Source of the DNA: CAMAVH01 sp046297835
GTDB taxonomy: Bacteria; Pseudomonadota; Alphaproteobacteria; SMXQ01
Assembly: GCA_046297835.1 (NCBI GenBank)
Contig: JBKBHI010000004.1
Coordinates: 306,989 to 370,988, forward strand
Length of the DNA stretch: 64,000 bases
Direction: 5' to 3'
The translations under genes were made by a program, and so were the position numbers. Of the stretch, positions 1 to 8,852 are shown in pieces. The notes beneath the pieces are model-generated. The model did not search any database, was not told the origin of the DNA, and saw only the letters and a program-made list of their open reading frames with translations. Position 1 is the first letter of the stretch. Every line of letters starts with the position of its first letter.

Positions 1-1982
1 CGTTCGGCGGCGCGGTCGCGCACCTCGGCGATCAAGCCGCCGCAATCGCTGTCTTCGCCGAGGCCGAGCTCGATGGTCGGGATGATGGCGGCAAGCGGAG
101 TCAGGAAGATGCCGAGCAGCACCGCCGCCGTGGTGCGGCCGGCGATGTTGGCGGCTTCCGGCTGGATGCCGGGATCGCGCATCGGCCCGTCGACGATGAT
201 GGGGCCGCGCGCGGTGAGGATGCTCATGTCTTTGGGCGCCGGCACGATCCGCAGGTCGAGCGTCTCGTCGCGCAGGTTGATCCCGCCGGTCACGTTGATG
301 TTGGTGTCGCTGGTGTCGAGCAGCAACGTCTCGGGCGTCAAGATGCCCTTCTGCAGCTTCATATCGGCGACCAGACAGCGCAGCTCGGCCTGGAGGTCCT
401 GGCCGCCGAAGACGAAGCCGAGCGCTTCCGTCGCGTCGAGGCCGACCAATTCGAGCAGCAGCTTGCTGAAGGTGCCGCCTTCCATGAACAGCTGCAGCTC
501 GCCATCGCCGCGCCCAAGCATTTCCGAGATCGAGCGGCCGGTGGTCTGGATGCGAGTGTTGCCGGCGATGCGGCCGACGCCCTGGAACAGTTCGGTCTCT
601 TGCATGATGCGCTTGAGATCGACGTCCTTGAATTCGGCGACGAAATCGGTGGCCGGCGACGTCTGGCGGCCGTCGAGCTTGACCTGCATCTCGATGGCGC
701 CGTCGCCGATGCCGAAGGCCAGCGGCTGCAGGGTGAGATAGCCGTCGTCGATCTTGAGGAAGGCGGTGAGGCGGTCGAGCGGCGTGTAGTCCGATTCGAT
801 CCGCTTGCCGCGATAGACGACATCGACGTCGAATTCGCGCAGCTTGTCGAGCGCGATCGGCTCGGTCGGCAGCAGCCGCCCGCTAGCCTCGGCCTGCCGC
901 TCCAGCTCGCGACGCTCCGGCGTCAGGCTCTTGGGGTCGTCCTCCTTGCCGGGCGGCGCGCCGATGAAGCCGGCGAGGTCGGCCAGCACCACCTTGTCGG
1001 AGGTTAGATAGCCGCTCATCTTCGGCCGCGCGCCTGCCAGGTTCACGGCGAAATCGCCCGCCAGGTCGCTGTTGCCGACGGTGCCGGCGAACGCCTTGAA
1101 GACGACGACCTTGCCGGCGAAATCGAGGCCGCCCTTGAGGGTGAAGGGCGGCGTAACCGGAATCGGCAGGCCGATCAGCGGATAGAGATCGCTCATGCTC
1201 TCGCCGGCGATGTCGAGCTGCAAGTTCGCGCCCTTGAAATCGAGCGGCTGCTCGATAGTGCCGTGGATCTTGCCGCGCGTCGGGCCGATGGCGATGTCGA
1301 TATCGACGGGATAGGACACGCCCGGATCGCGGAACATCAGCAGCGCGCCGCCTTGGAAATTCAGCTTGGCCGGCTCGCCGTTGTAACGGCCTTCGCCGAC
1401 GGCGCGCACCAGCGCCTTCTTGTCGCCCTGTTGGTCGGTCTGCGCCTTGATCCGCAGATCGGTCTTTTTCGGCGCGTCGATATAGCGGAAGTCGGCCTCG
1501 TCGATGGTGAGATGGCCGAGCTCGATGTTCAGCCCGCCGTCGCCGTTGTCGTCCTTGCCGAGATCGAAGGCGTAGTTGTTCTTGCCGGCGGGATCGGTCT
1601 CGAAACGGCCCTTGGGGCGCAGCACGGCGATCTCGGGGATGACGATGCGGCCGACCAGCAGCGGGAAGGTCTCGATCTGCACGGCGACGCGCTCGACGGT
1701 CGCCAGATCCCCGCCCTGGAAGCCTTCGGCGTTGGCGACCTTGATGTCGTGCATCTCGATCCAGCTGGCGCGGCCCAGGCTGACGTCGAAGCTGGCCATC
1801 GTCACCGGCCGGCCTAGGGCGTCCGAGGCTTGGCGCTCGACGAACGGCTTGAGCCGGTTCCAGTCGAAGAAAGCGATCAGCAGGGCGAGGCCGACGATCA
1901 GCAACGCGAACGCGCCGGCGAGAATGCGCGGCAGCGTCCAATGGGGCCGCCAGGCGCGGCGCGCGGGGGATTGCGGGGTCAT
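1..1982 (-). CDS. AsmA family envelope protein (C-terminus cut by window edge)
   Basis: The frame runs from the ATG at 1982 off the left edge, giving about 660 residues without a stop. A single N-terminal membrane anchor lies at about residues 17-38 (LPRILAGAFALLIVGLALL), followed by a long beta-rich periplasmic region as in AsmA/YhjG-type proteins, which are involved in outer-membrane biogenesis and lipid transport. The last visible residues (GLGEDSDCGGLIAEV) resemble the end of alphaproteobacterial AsmA proteins, so little is probably missing. It stands alone on the minus strand, downstream of the odc terminator. The family assignment is from recalled sequence character; the exact role in this organism is not known. 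Confidence 0.8.
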   Translation of the reverse strand, partial: MTPQSPARRAWRPHWTLPRILAGAFALLIVGLALLIAFFDWNRLKPFVERQASDALGRPVTMASFDVSLGRASWIEMHDIKVANAEGFQGGDLATVERVAVQIETFPLLVGRIVIPEIAVLRPKGRFETDPAGKNNYAFDLGKDDNGDGGLNIELGHLTIDEADFRYIDAPKKTDLRIKAQTDQQGDKKALVRAVGEGRYNGEPAKLNFQGGALLMFRDPGVSYPVDIDIAIGPTRGKIHGTIEQPLDFKGANLQLDIAGESMSDLYPLIGLPIPVTPPFTLKGGLDFAGKVVVFKAFAGTVGNSDLAGDFAVNLAGARPKMSGYLTSDKVVLADLAGFIGAPPGKEDDPKSLTPERRELERQAEASGRLLPTEPIALDKLREFDVDVVYRGKRIESDYTPLDRLTAFLKIDDGYLTLQPLAFGIGDGAIEMQVKLDGRQTSPATDFVAEFKDVDLKRIMQETELFQGVGRIAGNTRIQTTGRSISEMLGRGDGELQLFMEGGTFSKLLLELVGLDATEALGFVFGGQDLQAELRCLVADMKLQKGILTPETLLLDTSDTNINVTGGINLRDETLDLRIVPAPKDMSILTARGPIIVDGPMRDPGIQPEAANIAGRTTAAVLLGIFLTPLAAIIPTIELGLGEDSDCGGLIAEVRDRAAE

Positions 1983-2048
1983 GCCGGAATCAACGTCTTG
2001 GACGAACGGCTGTTCCGCCCCCGTAGCGAGGCGAGGCGGAGACAAGAA

Positions 2049-2089
2049 CGCCGCCGGATCGGCTCCCTGGCAGGGGCGATCCGGCGGCG
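2049..2089 (-). terminator. Likely terminator after odc
   Basis: A perfect 13 bp inverted repeat (CGCCGCCGGATCG at 2049-2061 and its complement at 2077-2089) with a 15 nt loop follows the odc stop. On the minus strand the stem is followed by TTCTTGT, a weak U-tract. It sits between odc and the AsmA-like gene. Confidence 0.6.
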
Positions 2090-2112
2090 CTTGAGCCTCA
2101 ATTACCGCATCG

Positions 2113-3240
2113 TCAGATGCAGTAGCACTTCAGCGGTTCGAAGCCGTTGAAGGCGACCGAGGCGTAGGTCGTCGTGTAGGCGCCGGTCGAGCGGATTTCG
2201 AGCTTGTCGCCGATCTCCAGGTTCTCGGGCAGGCGGTAGTCGGCCTTCTCGTAGAGGATGTCGGCCGAATCGCAGGTCGGGCCGGCCAGCACCACGGGCG
2301 CGACCGCGCCGTCGCGGGTCGACACGATCGGGTACTGGATCGCCTCGTCCATCGTCTCGGCGAGGCCGCCGAACTTGCCGATGTCGAGATAGACCCAGCG
2401 CTTGGTGTCGCTCTCGGCCTTCTTCGAGATCAGGACGACCTCGGTCTGGATCACGCCGGCGCTGCCGACCATCTGGCGGCCGGGCTCGACGATGATGTCG
2501 GGGATCCGGTTGCCGAAGTGGCGGCTGAGCGATTCGTCGATGGCGGAGCCGTAGCTCGACATGCCCGGCACCATCTTGCGATAGCGCGTCGGGAAGCCGC
2601 CGCCCATGTTCAGCATGGAGAGCTGAACGCCGGCCTGCTCGCACTCGCGGAACAGCCAGGCGGCCTGGGCCACCGCGGCGTCCCACTGGTTCGGATCGCG
2701 CTGCTGCGAGCCGACGTGGAACGACACGCCGTAGGGCACGACGTCGCGCTTGGCGGCTTCGATCAGGAGCTTGCGCGCCATCTCGACGTCGCAGCCGAAC
2801 TTGCGCGACAGCGGCCAGTCGGCGTTGGCGCCGGAGGTCAGGATGCGGCAGAACACGCGGCTGCCGGGGGCGGCGTCGGCGATCTTGCCGAGCTCGGCGT
2901 CCGAGTCGAAGGCGTAGAGGCGCACGCCGCGTTCGTAGGCGGCGGCGATGTCCGTCTTCTTCTTGATCGTGTTGCCGAACGAGATGCGGTCGGCCGAGGC
3001 GCCGGTGGCCAGGACCATGTCGATCTCGTTGACGCTCGCCGTGTCGAAGGACGAGCCGGCCTTGGCCAGAAGCTTGAGCACTTCCGGAGCCGGGTTCGCC
3101 TTCACGGCGTAAAAGATGCTGGCGCGCGGCACGGCGCGGCGCAGCTTGCGGTAGTTATCCGCAACCACGTCGAGGTCGAGCACCAGGCAGGGGGTGGCCG
3201 GTCGTCGCTCGGCGAGAAAACGGTCGATCTTCTTGGTCAT
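2113..3240 (-). CDS. odc: Ornithine (lysine/ornithine-type) decarboxylase, PLP fold type III
   Basis: A 375-residue decarboxylase of the eukaryotic-ODC/alanine-racemase fold, which makes putrescine from ornithine. The PLP-binding lysine is K47 in FYAVKANP. The C-terminal half holds the GPTCDSADILY motif, whose cysteine and aspartate contribute to the active site across the dimer, and ends with GAYTTTYASVAFNGF, typical of bacterial ODC. Length matches the family. It begins 38 bp after hss on the same strand, so the two are probably one operon: putrescine made here is the substrate for homospermidine synthase. Some bacterial members also act on lysine, which sequence reading cannot exclude. Confidence 0.93.
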   Translation of the reverse strand: MTKKIDRFLAERRPATPCLVLDLDVVADNYRKLRRAVPRASIFYAVKANPAPEVLKLLAKAGSSFDTASVNEIDMVLATGASADRISFGNTIKKKTDIAAAYERGVRLYAFDSDAELGKIADAAPGSRVFCRILTSGANADWPLSRKFGCDVEMARKLLIEAAKRDVVPYGVSFHVGSQQRDPNQWDAAVAQAAWLFRECEQAGVQLSMLNMGGGFPTRYRKMVPGMSSYGSAIDESLSRHFGNRIPDIIVEPGRQMVGSAGVIQTEVVLISKKAESDTKRWVYLDIGKFGGLAETMDEAIQYPIVSTRDGAVAPVVLAGPTCDSADILYEKADYRLPENLEIGDKLEIRSTGAYTTTYASVAFNGFEPLKCYCI

Positions 3241-3278
3241 TGTCGGGGGATGCTCCTAATTCGTTTCCGGGGCGCTTC

Positions 3279-4697
3279 TCAGGCGACGCGGAAATTCTTG
3301 AATTGCCAGGGATCGGAGGGATCGAGCTCCTCCGGGAACAGCTGCGTGCGGCCCTCGAGCGGGGTCCAGTCGGAATATTCGCCGACCACCTCGCCGAGAT
3401 AGGGACGGGCGATCTCCATGACCCGCTTGTGGTCGATCTGGTCGGCTTCGACCACGCCGGACCGCGGGTTTTCGATGGCCCAAATCATGCCGCCCAGCAC
3501 CGCGACGGTGACTTGCAGGCTGGTGGCGTTGTTGTGCGGCACAAGCTCGCGCGCTTCGTCGATCGACAGGCGCGAGCCGAACCAATAGGCGCCCTTGGCA
3601 TGCCCCATCAGGAGCACGCCCAGCTCGTCGGTGCCCTGCGCGATTTCCGCCATCATCAGGCGCTTGTTCGACTGCAGGGCCCAGTTCTTGCCGGCCAGCT
3701 CGTGCAGCGACAGCACGGCGTCGTCGCACGGGTGGTAGGCGTAATGCACGGTCGGGCGGTAGTGCACGGTGCCGCCCTCGACCAGCGAATAGTAGTCGGC
3801 GATCGAGATCGCCTCGCTGTGGGTCACCAGGAAGCCGTGGAAGGGGCCTTCCAGCGGGGTCCAGGTGCGCACGCGGGTCGCCGCGCCGGGGCGGTTGAGG
3901 TAGATCGCCGCGCCGTTGCCGAACTCGTGGTGGCTCCCGTCTTGCGGGAAATGCTTCTCGTGGCTGCCCCAGCCGAGCTCGGCCGGCTGCTGGCCCTCGC
4001 CGACGAAGCCGTCGATCGACCAGGTGTTGACGAACTCGCCCTGCGCCTTGGGCTGCTCGGCGACCTGGGTGTCGCGCTCGGCGATATGGATGACCTTCAC
4101 GCCGAGATCGCGCGCCAGCAGGGCCCAGCCGATGCGGTCATGCGGCGGACGCACCTTGTGGCCGGTGTCCTTGGCGATCTGCAGCAGGGCTTCCTTGACG
4201 AAATGCGAGACCAGGCCCGGGTTCGCCCCGTGGGTCAGCACGGCGGTGGGGCCGCCGGCGAAGCGCGGCGCCAGGGCGAGCGCGGTCTCGCGCAGAGCGT
4301 AGTTGGAACGCTGCGACGGGGTCAGGCTCGGATCGGTGTAATGGCCGGCCCAGGGCTCGATGCAGGTGTCGAGGTAAAGCGCGCCCTTTTCGTGGGCGAA
4401 CTCGACCAGCGCCACCGAGGAGACGTCGACGGACAGGTTAAGCAGGAAATCGCCGGCCGACAGCAGCGGGCGCAGGACCTGGCGGTAATTATCGCGGGTC
4501 AGGGGCTCGACCATGAAGCGCACGCCGAACTCCGCCGCGACCTCGCGGCCGCGTTCCTCCGCCGTCACGATCACGACGTTCTCGCGCGGCATGGCGATGT
4601 GGCGCAGGATCAGCGGCAGGACGCCCTGGCCGATCGAGCCGAAGCCGACGATCACCAAGCGGCCGCCGAACGCGACATGCTTCTTGTTCTGGTCCAT
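3279..4697 (-). CDS. hss: Homospermidine synthase
   Basis: A 472-residue NAD-dependent enzyme that joins two putrescine molecules to form sym-homospermidine, the main alphaproteobacterial polyamine. The N-terminal Rossmann motif is LVIVGFGSIGQG. I chose the ATG at 4697 because a strong GGAGAGGAG ribosome site lies just upstream; the frame stays open for 13 more codons to 4736 without a better signal. Length agrees with bacterial Hss. It is the first gene of the hss-odc operon and lies behind the structured leader at 4841-5106, so both genes are probably controlled by that leader. Confidence 0.92.
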   Translation of the reverse strand: MDQNKKHVAFGGRLVIVGFGSIGQGVLPLILRHIAMPRENVVIVTAEERGREVAAEFGVRFMVEPLTRDNYRQVLRPLLSAGDFLLNLSVDVSSVALVEFAHEKGALYLDTCIEPWAGHYTDPSLTPSQRSNYALRETALALAPRFAGGPTAVLTHGANPGLVSHFVKEALLQIAKDTGHKVRPPHDRIGWALLARDLGVKVIHIAERDTQVAEQPKAQGEFVNTWSIDGFVGEGQQPAELGWGSHEKHFPQDGSHHEFGNGAAIYLNRPGAATRVRTWTPLEGPFHGFLVTHSEAISIADYYSLVEGGTVHYRPTVHYAYHPCDDAVLSLHELAGKNWALQSNKRLMMAEIAQGTDELGVLLMGHAKGAYWFGSRLSIDEARELVPHNNATSLQVTVAVLGGMIWAIENPRSGVVEADQIDHKRVMEIARPYLGEVVGEYSDWTPLEGRTQLFPEELDPSDPWQFKNFRVA

Positions 4698-4840
4698 CAA
4701 ACTGCACTCCTCTCCGAGGATGAGGTGGCGAGGCATCGGCCCCGGGCCACCGGACCCTGGATGTGCGTTCCCGTTGTCCCGGAGGCTGAGCCGGGGTTAA
4801 GGCGAGAACGCGGCGATTATCGATAAGAAAACGCACGACC

Positions 4841-5106
4841 ACGGCTGACGGGTGTCAGCCGTTAAGCCGGGTTTACCGCTCGTTTCGCGGATAGGGCGCA
4901 GGAGCGTGCCCGTTCATGTATCCACCTCCCTTAAGGTGTCGGTCATCCTCGACCGACAAGGTGCCGGCCTTCTGACCGACGCTGCCGATCCACTTGGATG
5001 ACCGGCTCCGAAAAGGACGCGTACACGTCGTTGCTTGACCTATCTAAGAGGCCGGGGGCACGTGCGATTGGCGTCTGAAAACGCTAATTAAGCCAACTGG
5101 CCCCCG
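4841..5106 (-). promoter_or_regulatory. Structured 5' leader of hss-odc (speF-like element)
   Basis: Read on the minus strand, this leader contains: an outer stem CGGGGGC/GCCCCCG (5100-5106 with 5053-5059) enclosing TTGGC/GCCAA (5092-5096 with 5068-5072) and a GCGT/ACGC hairpin (5081-5084 with 5071-5074); an ATCCA-AG-TGGAT hairpin near 4990; a TGTCGGTC/GACCGACA hairpin just before the leader-peptide ribosome site; the leader peptide; and a 9 bp hairpin ACGGCTGAC/GTCAGCCGT (4841-4862) after its stop. A conserved RNA element called speF is described upstream of ornithine decarboxylase genes in Alphaproteobacteria, and this position and complexity fit it. I cannot check the covariance model here. 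Confidence 0.65.
4873..4917 (-). CDS. Candidate 14-residue leader peptide of the polyamine operon
   Basis: An ATG at 4917 preceded by an almost ideal Shine-Dalgarno (AAGGGAGG, 7 nt spacing) opens a reading frame encoding MNGHAPAPYPRNER followed by TAA at 4873-4875. It is about 175 nt upstream of hss. The ribosome site is better than that of most genes in the window, which argues that it is translated. The PAPYP stretch could slow ribosomes. By analogy with the E. coli speFL leader peptide, an ornithine- or polyamine-sensing arrest peptide is a reasonable inference, but the sequences are not similar. Too short for ordinary gene callers. Confidence 0.65.
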   Translation of the reverse strand: MNGHAPAPYPRNER

Positions 5107-5245
5107 ATGCAAGGGGAAATGTTCCTGGGGCCGAAGTTTTTTGGGGACAGCGCCCGCGCTGTTGCGAGTCGAACACGGTTCTTGTCACACAGGGCGTCGC
5201 GCGCCCGCCGCTCTTTACGCTTCCTTCATCTTCGGAGCTCTCGCC

Positions 5246-5656
5246 ATGCCGTCACAGCCGCTGCCGACTCTCTCCGCCGCCTCTGCCGCCGCGCTGGTCT
5301 TCGCCGCGCTCGCCGGCGCGAGCGGCGTCGCTCTCGCCGCCTGGGCCGCGCATGGCGCGGTCGAGCCGGCCAAAAGCTGGCTGACGACGGCCTCGACCGT
5401 TCAGTTGCTCCACGCCGCCGCGATGGTGGCGTCGCTGGCGCTGCAGGGGCGTCTCGCCGGCTGGGCGCGCCGGCTGGCGGGCGGCGCGCTCGCCGCCTTC
5501 GCCATCGGCATCCTGCTGTTCTGCGGCGCGCTGACCGCTCTGGCCTTCGGCTTGCGCCTCGGCGGGCTCGCGCCCGTGGGCGGCTTGGCCCTGATTGGCG
5601 GCTGGCTGGCGCTCGCCGCCGCCGGGCTGGCGGTCCTGACCGCCCGCCGGACCTGA
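5246..5656 (+). CDS. DUF423 family membrane protein
   Basis: A 136-residue protein of about four membrane segments. Features of the DUF423 (YgdD-like) family are visible: a Gly/Ala-rich first helix with AAWAAHGA, an LTTASTVQLLHAAAM segment containing the conserved histidine, and a C-terminal PVGGLALIGGWLALA motif. The ATG at 5246 was chosen because translation from it starts right before the first hydrophobic helix; the frame stays open upstream to 5141. The molecular function of the family is unknown. It is convergent with tctA. Confidence 0.75.
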   Translation: MPSQPLPTLSAASAAALVFAALAGASGVALAAWAAHGAVEPAKSWLTTASTVQLLHAAAMVASLALQGRLAGWARRLAGGALAAFAIGILLFCGALTALAFGLRLGGLAPVGGLALIGGWLALAAAGLAVLTARRT

Positions 5657-5665
5657 GCCCGGCAT

Positions 5666-5800
5666 AAAAAGGAGCATCCCGGGCCAAAGGCTGGAACGCC
5701 CGAGAACTCAGTCAAAAAAGGGCGTCCCGGCCAAAGGGCGGAACGCCCGAGAACTCAGTCAAAAAAGGGGCGTCCCGGCCAAAGGCCGGAACGCCCCGAG
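5666..5800 (-). terminator. Three tandem intrinsic terminators after tctA
   Basis: Three copies of a 47-48 bp unit (5666-5713, 5714-5760, 5761-5800) each form, on the minus strand, a long GC hairpin (for copy 3, GGGGCGTTCCGGCC pairing with GGCCGGGACGCCCC, loop TTT) directly followed by five or six T. Copy 3, nearest to tctA, is a textbook intrinsic terminator; copies 1 and 2 have accumulated a few mismatches. They separate tctA from the convergent DUF423 gene. Confidence 0.9.
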
Positions 5801-5892
5801 TCAAGGGGTCCGCTTACGCAGACAAGACCCGGGGGCGGACCAAACGCTACGGGCGGTCCGCCCCCGGGAGCCGACGCTCAACCGCACCGCCG

Positions 5893-7992
5893 TTAGACGG
5901 TGGGGATGACCTTGAGCGCCGGGATCAGTTGGCCGATCACGCTTTGCGGCCACGGGATCGACATGAACTGGTCGAACCCGACATAGATGAACAGCACCAT
6001 GCAGACGGCGTAGGGCAGCGTCAGGCTCCAGCGCTCCCTTGCTTCGAAACGCATGAAGAAGATGACGAAGGCGAAGACTGTCGGCAGCATGCCGAACACG
6101 GCGAACGAGGCCATGAAGCCCAGCATGTAGCTGAAGAACAGCAGGCCGCGCCGTGCGATCACCGTTTTGGGCAGGTGGTCGGTATCGGAGGACAGGTCCA
6201 TATGGATCTTTTCGTCCGAATGCTCCTCGATGTCGTGCAGCGCCCCTTCTTTCAGCCCTTCGGCCCTGGGGGCCTTGGGCACGCGGCACATGTCGTTGAA
6301 CAGGCTCAGGCCGACCATGGAGAGGCCGAGCACCCCGACGATCATCGGCACGATCTTGGCGTCGAAGTTCCACGCGGTCGCCTGCCAGACCATGGCGGCG
6401 AGCAGGCAGAAGAAGAAGATCGTGAACAACTGGGTCCAGCGGAAGGTCGGGGCCCGGAAGTTGGTCAGCATCCGCTTGACGCCGCCTTGGGCTTTCACGT
6501 CCTGCAGGAAGGGCCGCACCAGTCCGATGATCGCCATGAGGAACAGCAACGCGACCACCGGGCGCTTGAACCATTCGATGCCGTAACGCTCGACCGAGAT
6601 GAACATGTAGCGTTCGATGATGTCGCCGAGCACGACGCCGAGGATCAACGGCGGGCGCGGCCACTTGAACTGCTTCATGATCCAGCCGAACAGGCCGAAG
6701 AACAGCAGCAGGTAGAGATCGCCCCATTGGCGCGAGGCTTCGAAGGCGCCGATGTAGATGATGCCGAGCACGGCGGGCAGAATCAGCGTGTAGCGCAGCG
6801 TCGCCAGCTTGGCGAATTGCGGGCTGAAGGCGTAGCACATGCCGGCGCCGAGGATGTTCGCCAGCGCCACCGACCAGACCATCGAATAGGTCACGTCGAG
6901 GTTCTTGCCGAGCATGTCGGGGCCGGGGACGAGACCCTGGATCAGAAACGCGCCGAGCAGGATGGCCATGCCGGCCGAGCCCGGCACGCCGAAGGCGACG
7001 GTGGGCACCAGCGCCCCGCCTTCTTTGGCGTTGTTCGACGATTCGGAGGCGATGACGCCGCGCACGTCGCCCTTGCCGAAGGTTTTTTTGGCGTCCTTCT
7101 CGGTTTTGAGCGCGTGGCCGTAAGCCAGCCAATCGACCACCGAGGCGCTGATGCCCGGGATCGACCCGATGCCGCCGCCGATCCACGAGCAGCGCAGGAT
7201 CAGCCACCAATGCTCGAAACAGTCCTTCACGCCCTGCCACTGGCCCTTGTAGACCTCGCGGCCGACCGGGACGCCTTCGGCGATGGCGGTGCGGGTGATC
7301 AGCAGGTCGCACAGTTCGGGCAGGGCGAACAGGCCGAGGATCATCGGCGTCAGCGGCATGCCGTCCCACAGATAGAGACTGTCGAGCGTCCAGCGCAGGG
7401 TGCCGGTTTGCGGGTCGGAGCCGATCATGGCGAGCATGACGCCGAAACAGGCGGCGGCGACGCCGCGCAACGGCGTGTTGCCCGACAGCACGGCGACCAT
7501 CGAGATGCCGAACACGGCGAAGCCGAGCAGCTCGGGCGAGCCGATATAGAGCATCAGCGGCCGCAGGATCGGGATGGTGATGCCCATCAGCACCGCGCCG
7601 AACAGGCCGCCGAGCAGCGACGACATGTAGGCCGCCGACAGGGCGCGGCCGGCCTCGCCGCGCTTGGCCATCGGGAAGCCGTCGAGCACAGTGGCGGCGG
7701 AGGCGGCGCCTCCGGGCACGCCGAACAGGATGGCGGGGATGGGATCGCCGGTGGCCGTGGTCGCGCCGAGGCCGAGCAGGAAGGCGAAGGCGGTGTAGGG
7801 ATCCATGTCGAAGGTGAAGGGCAGCAGCATCGCTGTGCCGGCGAGCCCGCCGATGCCCGGAATGATGCCGAGCACCAGCCCGAGCACGCAGCCTGTCGCC
7901 AGGAACATCAGGCGCGTCGGGTCCATGAGGATGAGGAAGGCCTTGCCGGCCATCGAGGCCATAAAGGCGGCTTCCGCCGTGAAACTTTCCAT
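5893..7992 (-). CDS. tctA: Tripartite tricarboxylate transporter permease, TctA-TctB fusion
   Basis: At 699 residues this is about 200 longer than ordinary TctA (about 500). Residues 1 to about 510 are TctA: the signature GLVLGIIPGIGGLAG, then DPIPAILFGVPGGAAS and a second PGIS/PGSAG repeat, in a multi-spanning membrane protein. Residues about 530-699 carry four more predicted membrane segments with MLPTVFAFVIFFMRFEARERW, resembling the small TctB subunit. TTT transporters use a periplasmic TctC binding protein to import carboxylates; none is adjacent here. It is followed by three tandem terminators. Substrate unknown. Confidence 0.88.
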   Translation of the reverse strand: MESFTAEAAFMASMAGKAFLILMDPTRLMFLATGCVLGLVLGIIPGIGGLAGTAMLLPFTFDMDPYTAFAFLLGLGATTATGDPIPAILFGVPGGAASAATVLDGFPMAKRGEAGRALSAAYMSSLLGGLFGAVLMGITIPILRPLMLYIGSPELLGFAVFGISMVAVLSGNTPLRGVAAACFGVMLAMIGSDPQTGTLRWTLDSLYLWDGMPLTPMILGLFALPELCDLLITRTAIAEGVPVGREVYKGQWQGVKDCFEHWWLILRCSWIGGGIGSIPGISASVVDWLAYGHALKTEKDAKKTFGKGDVRGVIASESSNNAKEGGALVPTVAFGVPGSAGMAILLGAFLIQGLVPGPDMLGKNLDVTYSMVWSVALANILGAGMCYAFSPQFAKLATLRYTLILPAVLGIIYIGAFEASRQWGDLYLLLFFGLFGWIMKQFKWPRPPLILGVVLGDIIERYMFISVERYGIEWFKRPVVALLFLMAIIGLVRPFLQDVKAQGGVKRMLTNFRAPTFRWTQLFTIFFFCLLAAMVWQATAWNFDAKIVPMIVGVLGLSMVGLSLFNDMCRVPKAPRAEGLKEGALHDIEEHSDEKIHMDLSSDTDHLPKTVIARRGLLFFSYMLGFMASFAVFGMLPTVFAFVIFFMRFEARERWSLTLPYAVCMVLFIYVGFDQFMSIPWPQSVIGQLIPALKVIPTV

Positions 7993-8189
7993 GTTCGCTA
8001 AGTCCGTTGTCCGTGATGTGAGGTCATCGCGAACGGACAGGGCGAGAGCGGATCGCCGGCGGGGCTGCGCTAACGCGCGCTATGGGAGAAACGGGTTCGA
8101 GACCCTGCCGACGACGTCATCCGCCTTCGCCTTCATCCATTCGGCCGCTGCCGCCCTCTATTCACGAGGCGGTCGCGGGCGGAGAAGGC

Positions 8190-8552
8190 CTAGGCGGACG
8201 GGGGGCCGGTCTGATGGCGGGTGGAGCGGGGCGCGGCGGCGAGCCCGCCGCGCGGTTCGGCGTGCGCGTCGCGCGCTTCGCCGCAGGGGCCGAGCGCCGG
8301 AGCGGCTGCGGCGAGCACGGCTTTGTCGTCGTCCGCGCCGGTGTCGGCGAGGCGGCGATTGCCGGAATCTTCGATGATGGAGGCGTAGGCTTCGTCGAGC
8401 GCCGCCTGGATCGGCGCGGCGGGCTCGCTGTCGCTGTTGGCGATCCCGGGGCCCGCGCCGTTGAAGCTCGCGGCCATGACGGGGCTCGCGCCGGCGATTA
8501 CCGCCAGCGCGACCAGCCAAGCCATCAAGCGACGAGAGAACACGGGCGTCAT
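8190..8552 (-). CDS. Small putative secreted protein of unknown function
   Basis: A possible 120-residue protein beginning MTPVFSRRLMAWLVALAV, a good Sec signal peptide with cleavage expected after SPVMA. The mature part is Ala-rich and ends in low-complexity Arg/Pro sequence, and it matches no family I recognise. No strong ribosome site is visible; an earlier start at 8570 (six residues longer) is possible. The flanking 7993-8189 and 8571-8852 stretches hold no other gene I can support. Because several overlapping frames are open here, this call is tentative. Confidence 0.4.
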   Translation of the reverse strand: MTPVFSRRLMAWLVALAVIAGASPVMAASFNGAGPGIANSDSEPAAPIQAALDEAYASIIEDSGNRRLADTGADDDKAVLAAAAPALGPCGEARDAHAEPRGGLAAAPRSTRHQTGPPSA

Positions 8553-8852
8553 CCCAGCTTCGTCATCCAAGCTTTGGACCGCGCCACGGCGCGATCGACG
8601 AATAGCACTTTCAGCATAGATCGGGCCCTATGGCCCAACAAGCCGTTTCCCGACCGGTCCATCGCTCCGGGACGGAAGCGGGGGATTTTGCGCATTCGGC
8701 GGCAAATGACAAGCGAATTGGCGCTCGGGGCTCCTCGCGCGATCACGCGGCGCGCGGCGGAACCATGCGGCGATTGCGAAACGTCCATCGCCCATGTAAG
8801 GAGAATCAACGATCTGCCGTCACCCACGGCTCACATTCAGGTACCTGCCAAC

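Noticed and set aside
5929..8001. A 690-codon plus-strand frame opposite tctA
   Set aside because: Antisense shadow; the minus-strand TctA-TctB product has unmistakable membrane motifs.
8549..8827. A 92-codon minus-strand frame upstream of the YkgJ gene
   Set aside because: No ribosome site, no signal or domain, Arg-rich composition typical of GC-rich noise.
8082..8852. Possible N-terminal extension of the YkgJ gene of about 257 codons
   Set aside because: The extension is low-complexity Gly/Ala/Arg sequence without homology; the family starts at the cysteine motif, right after the ATG at 8853.
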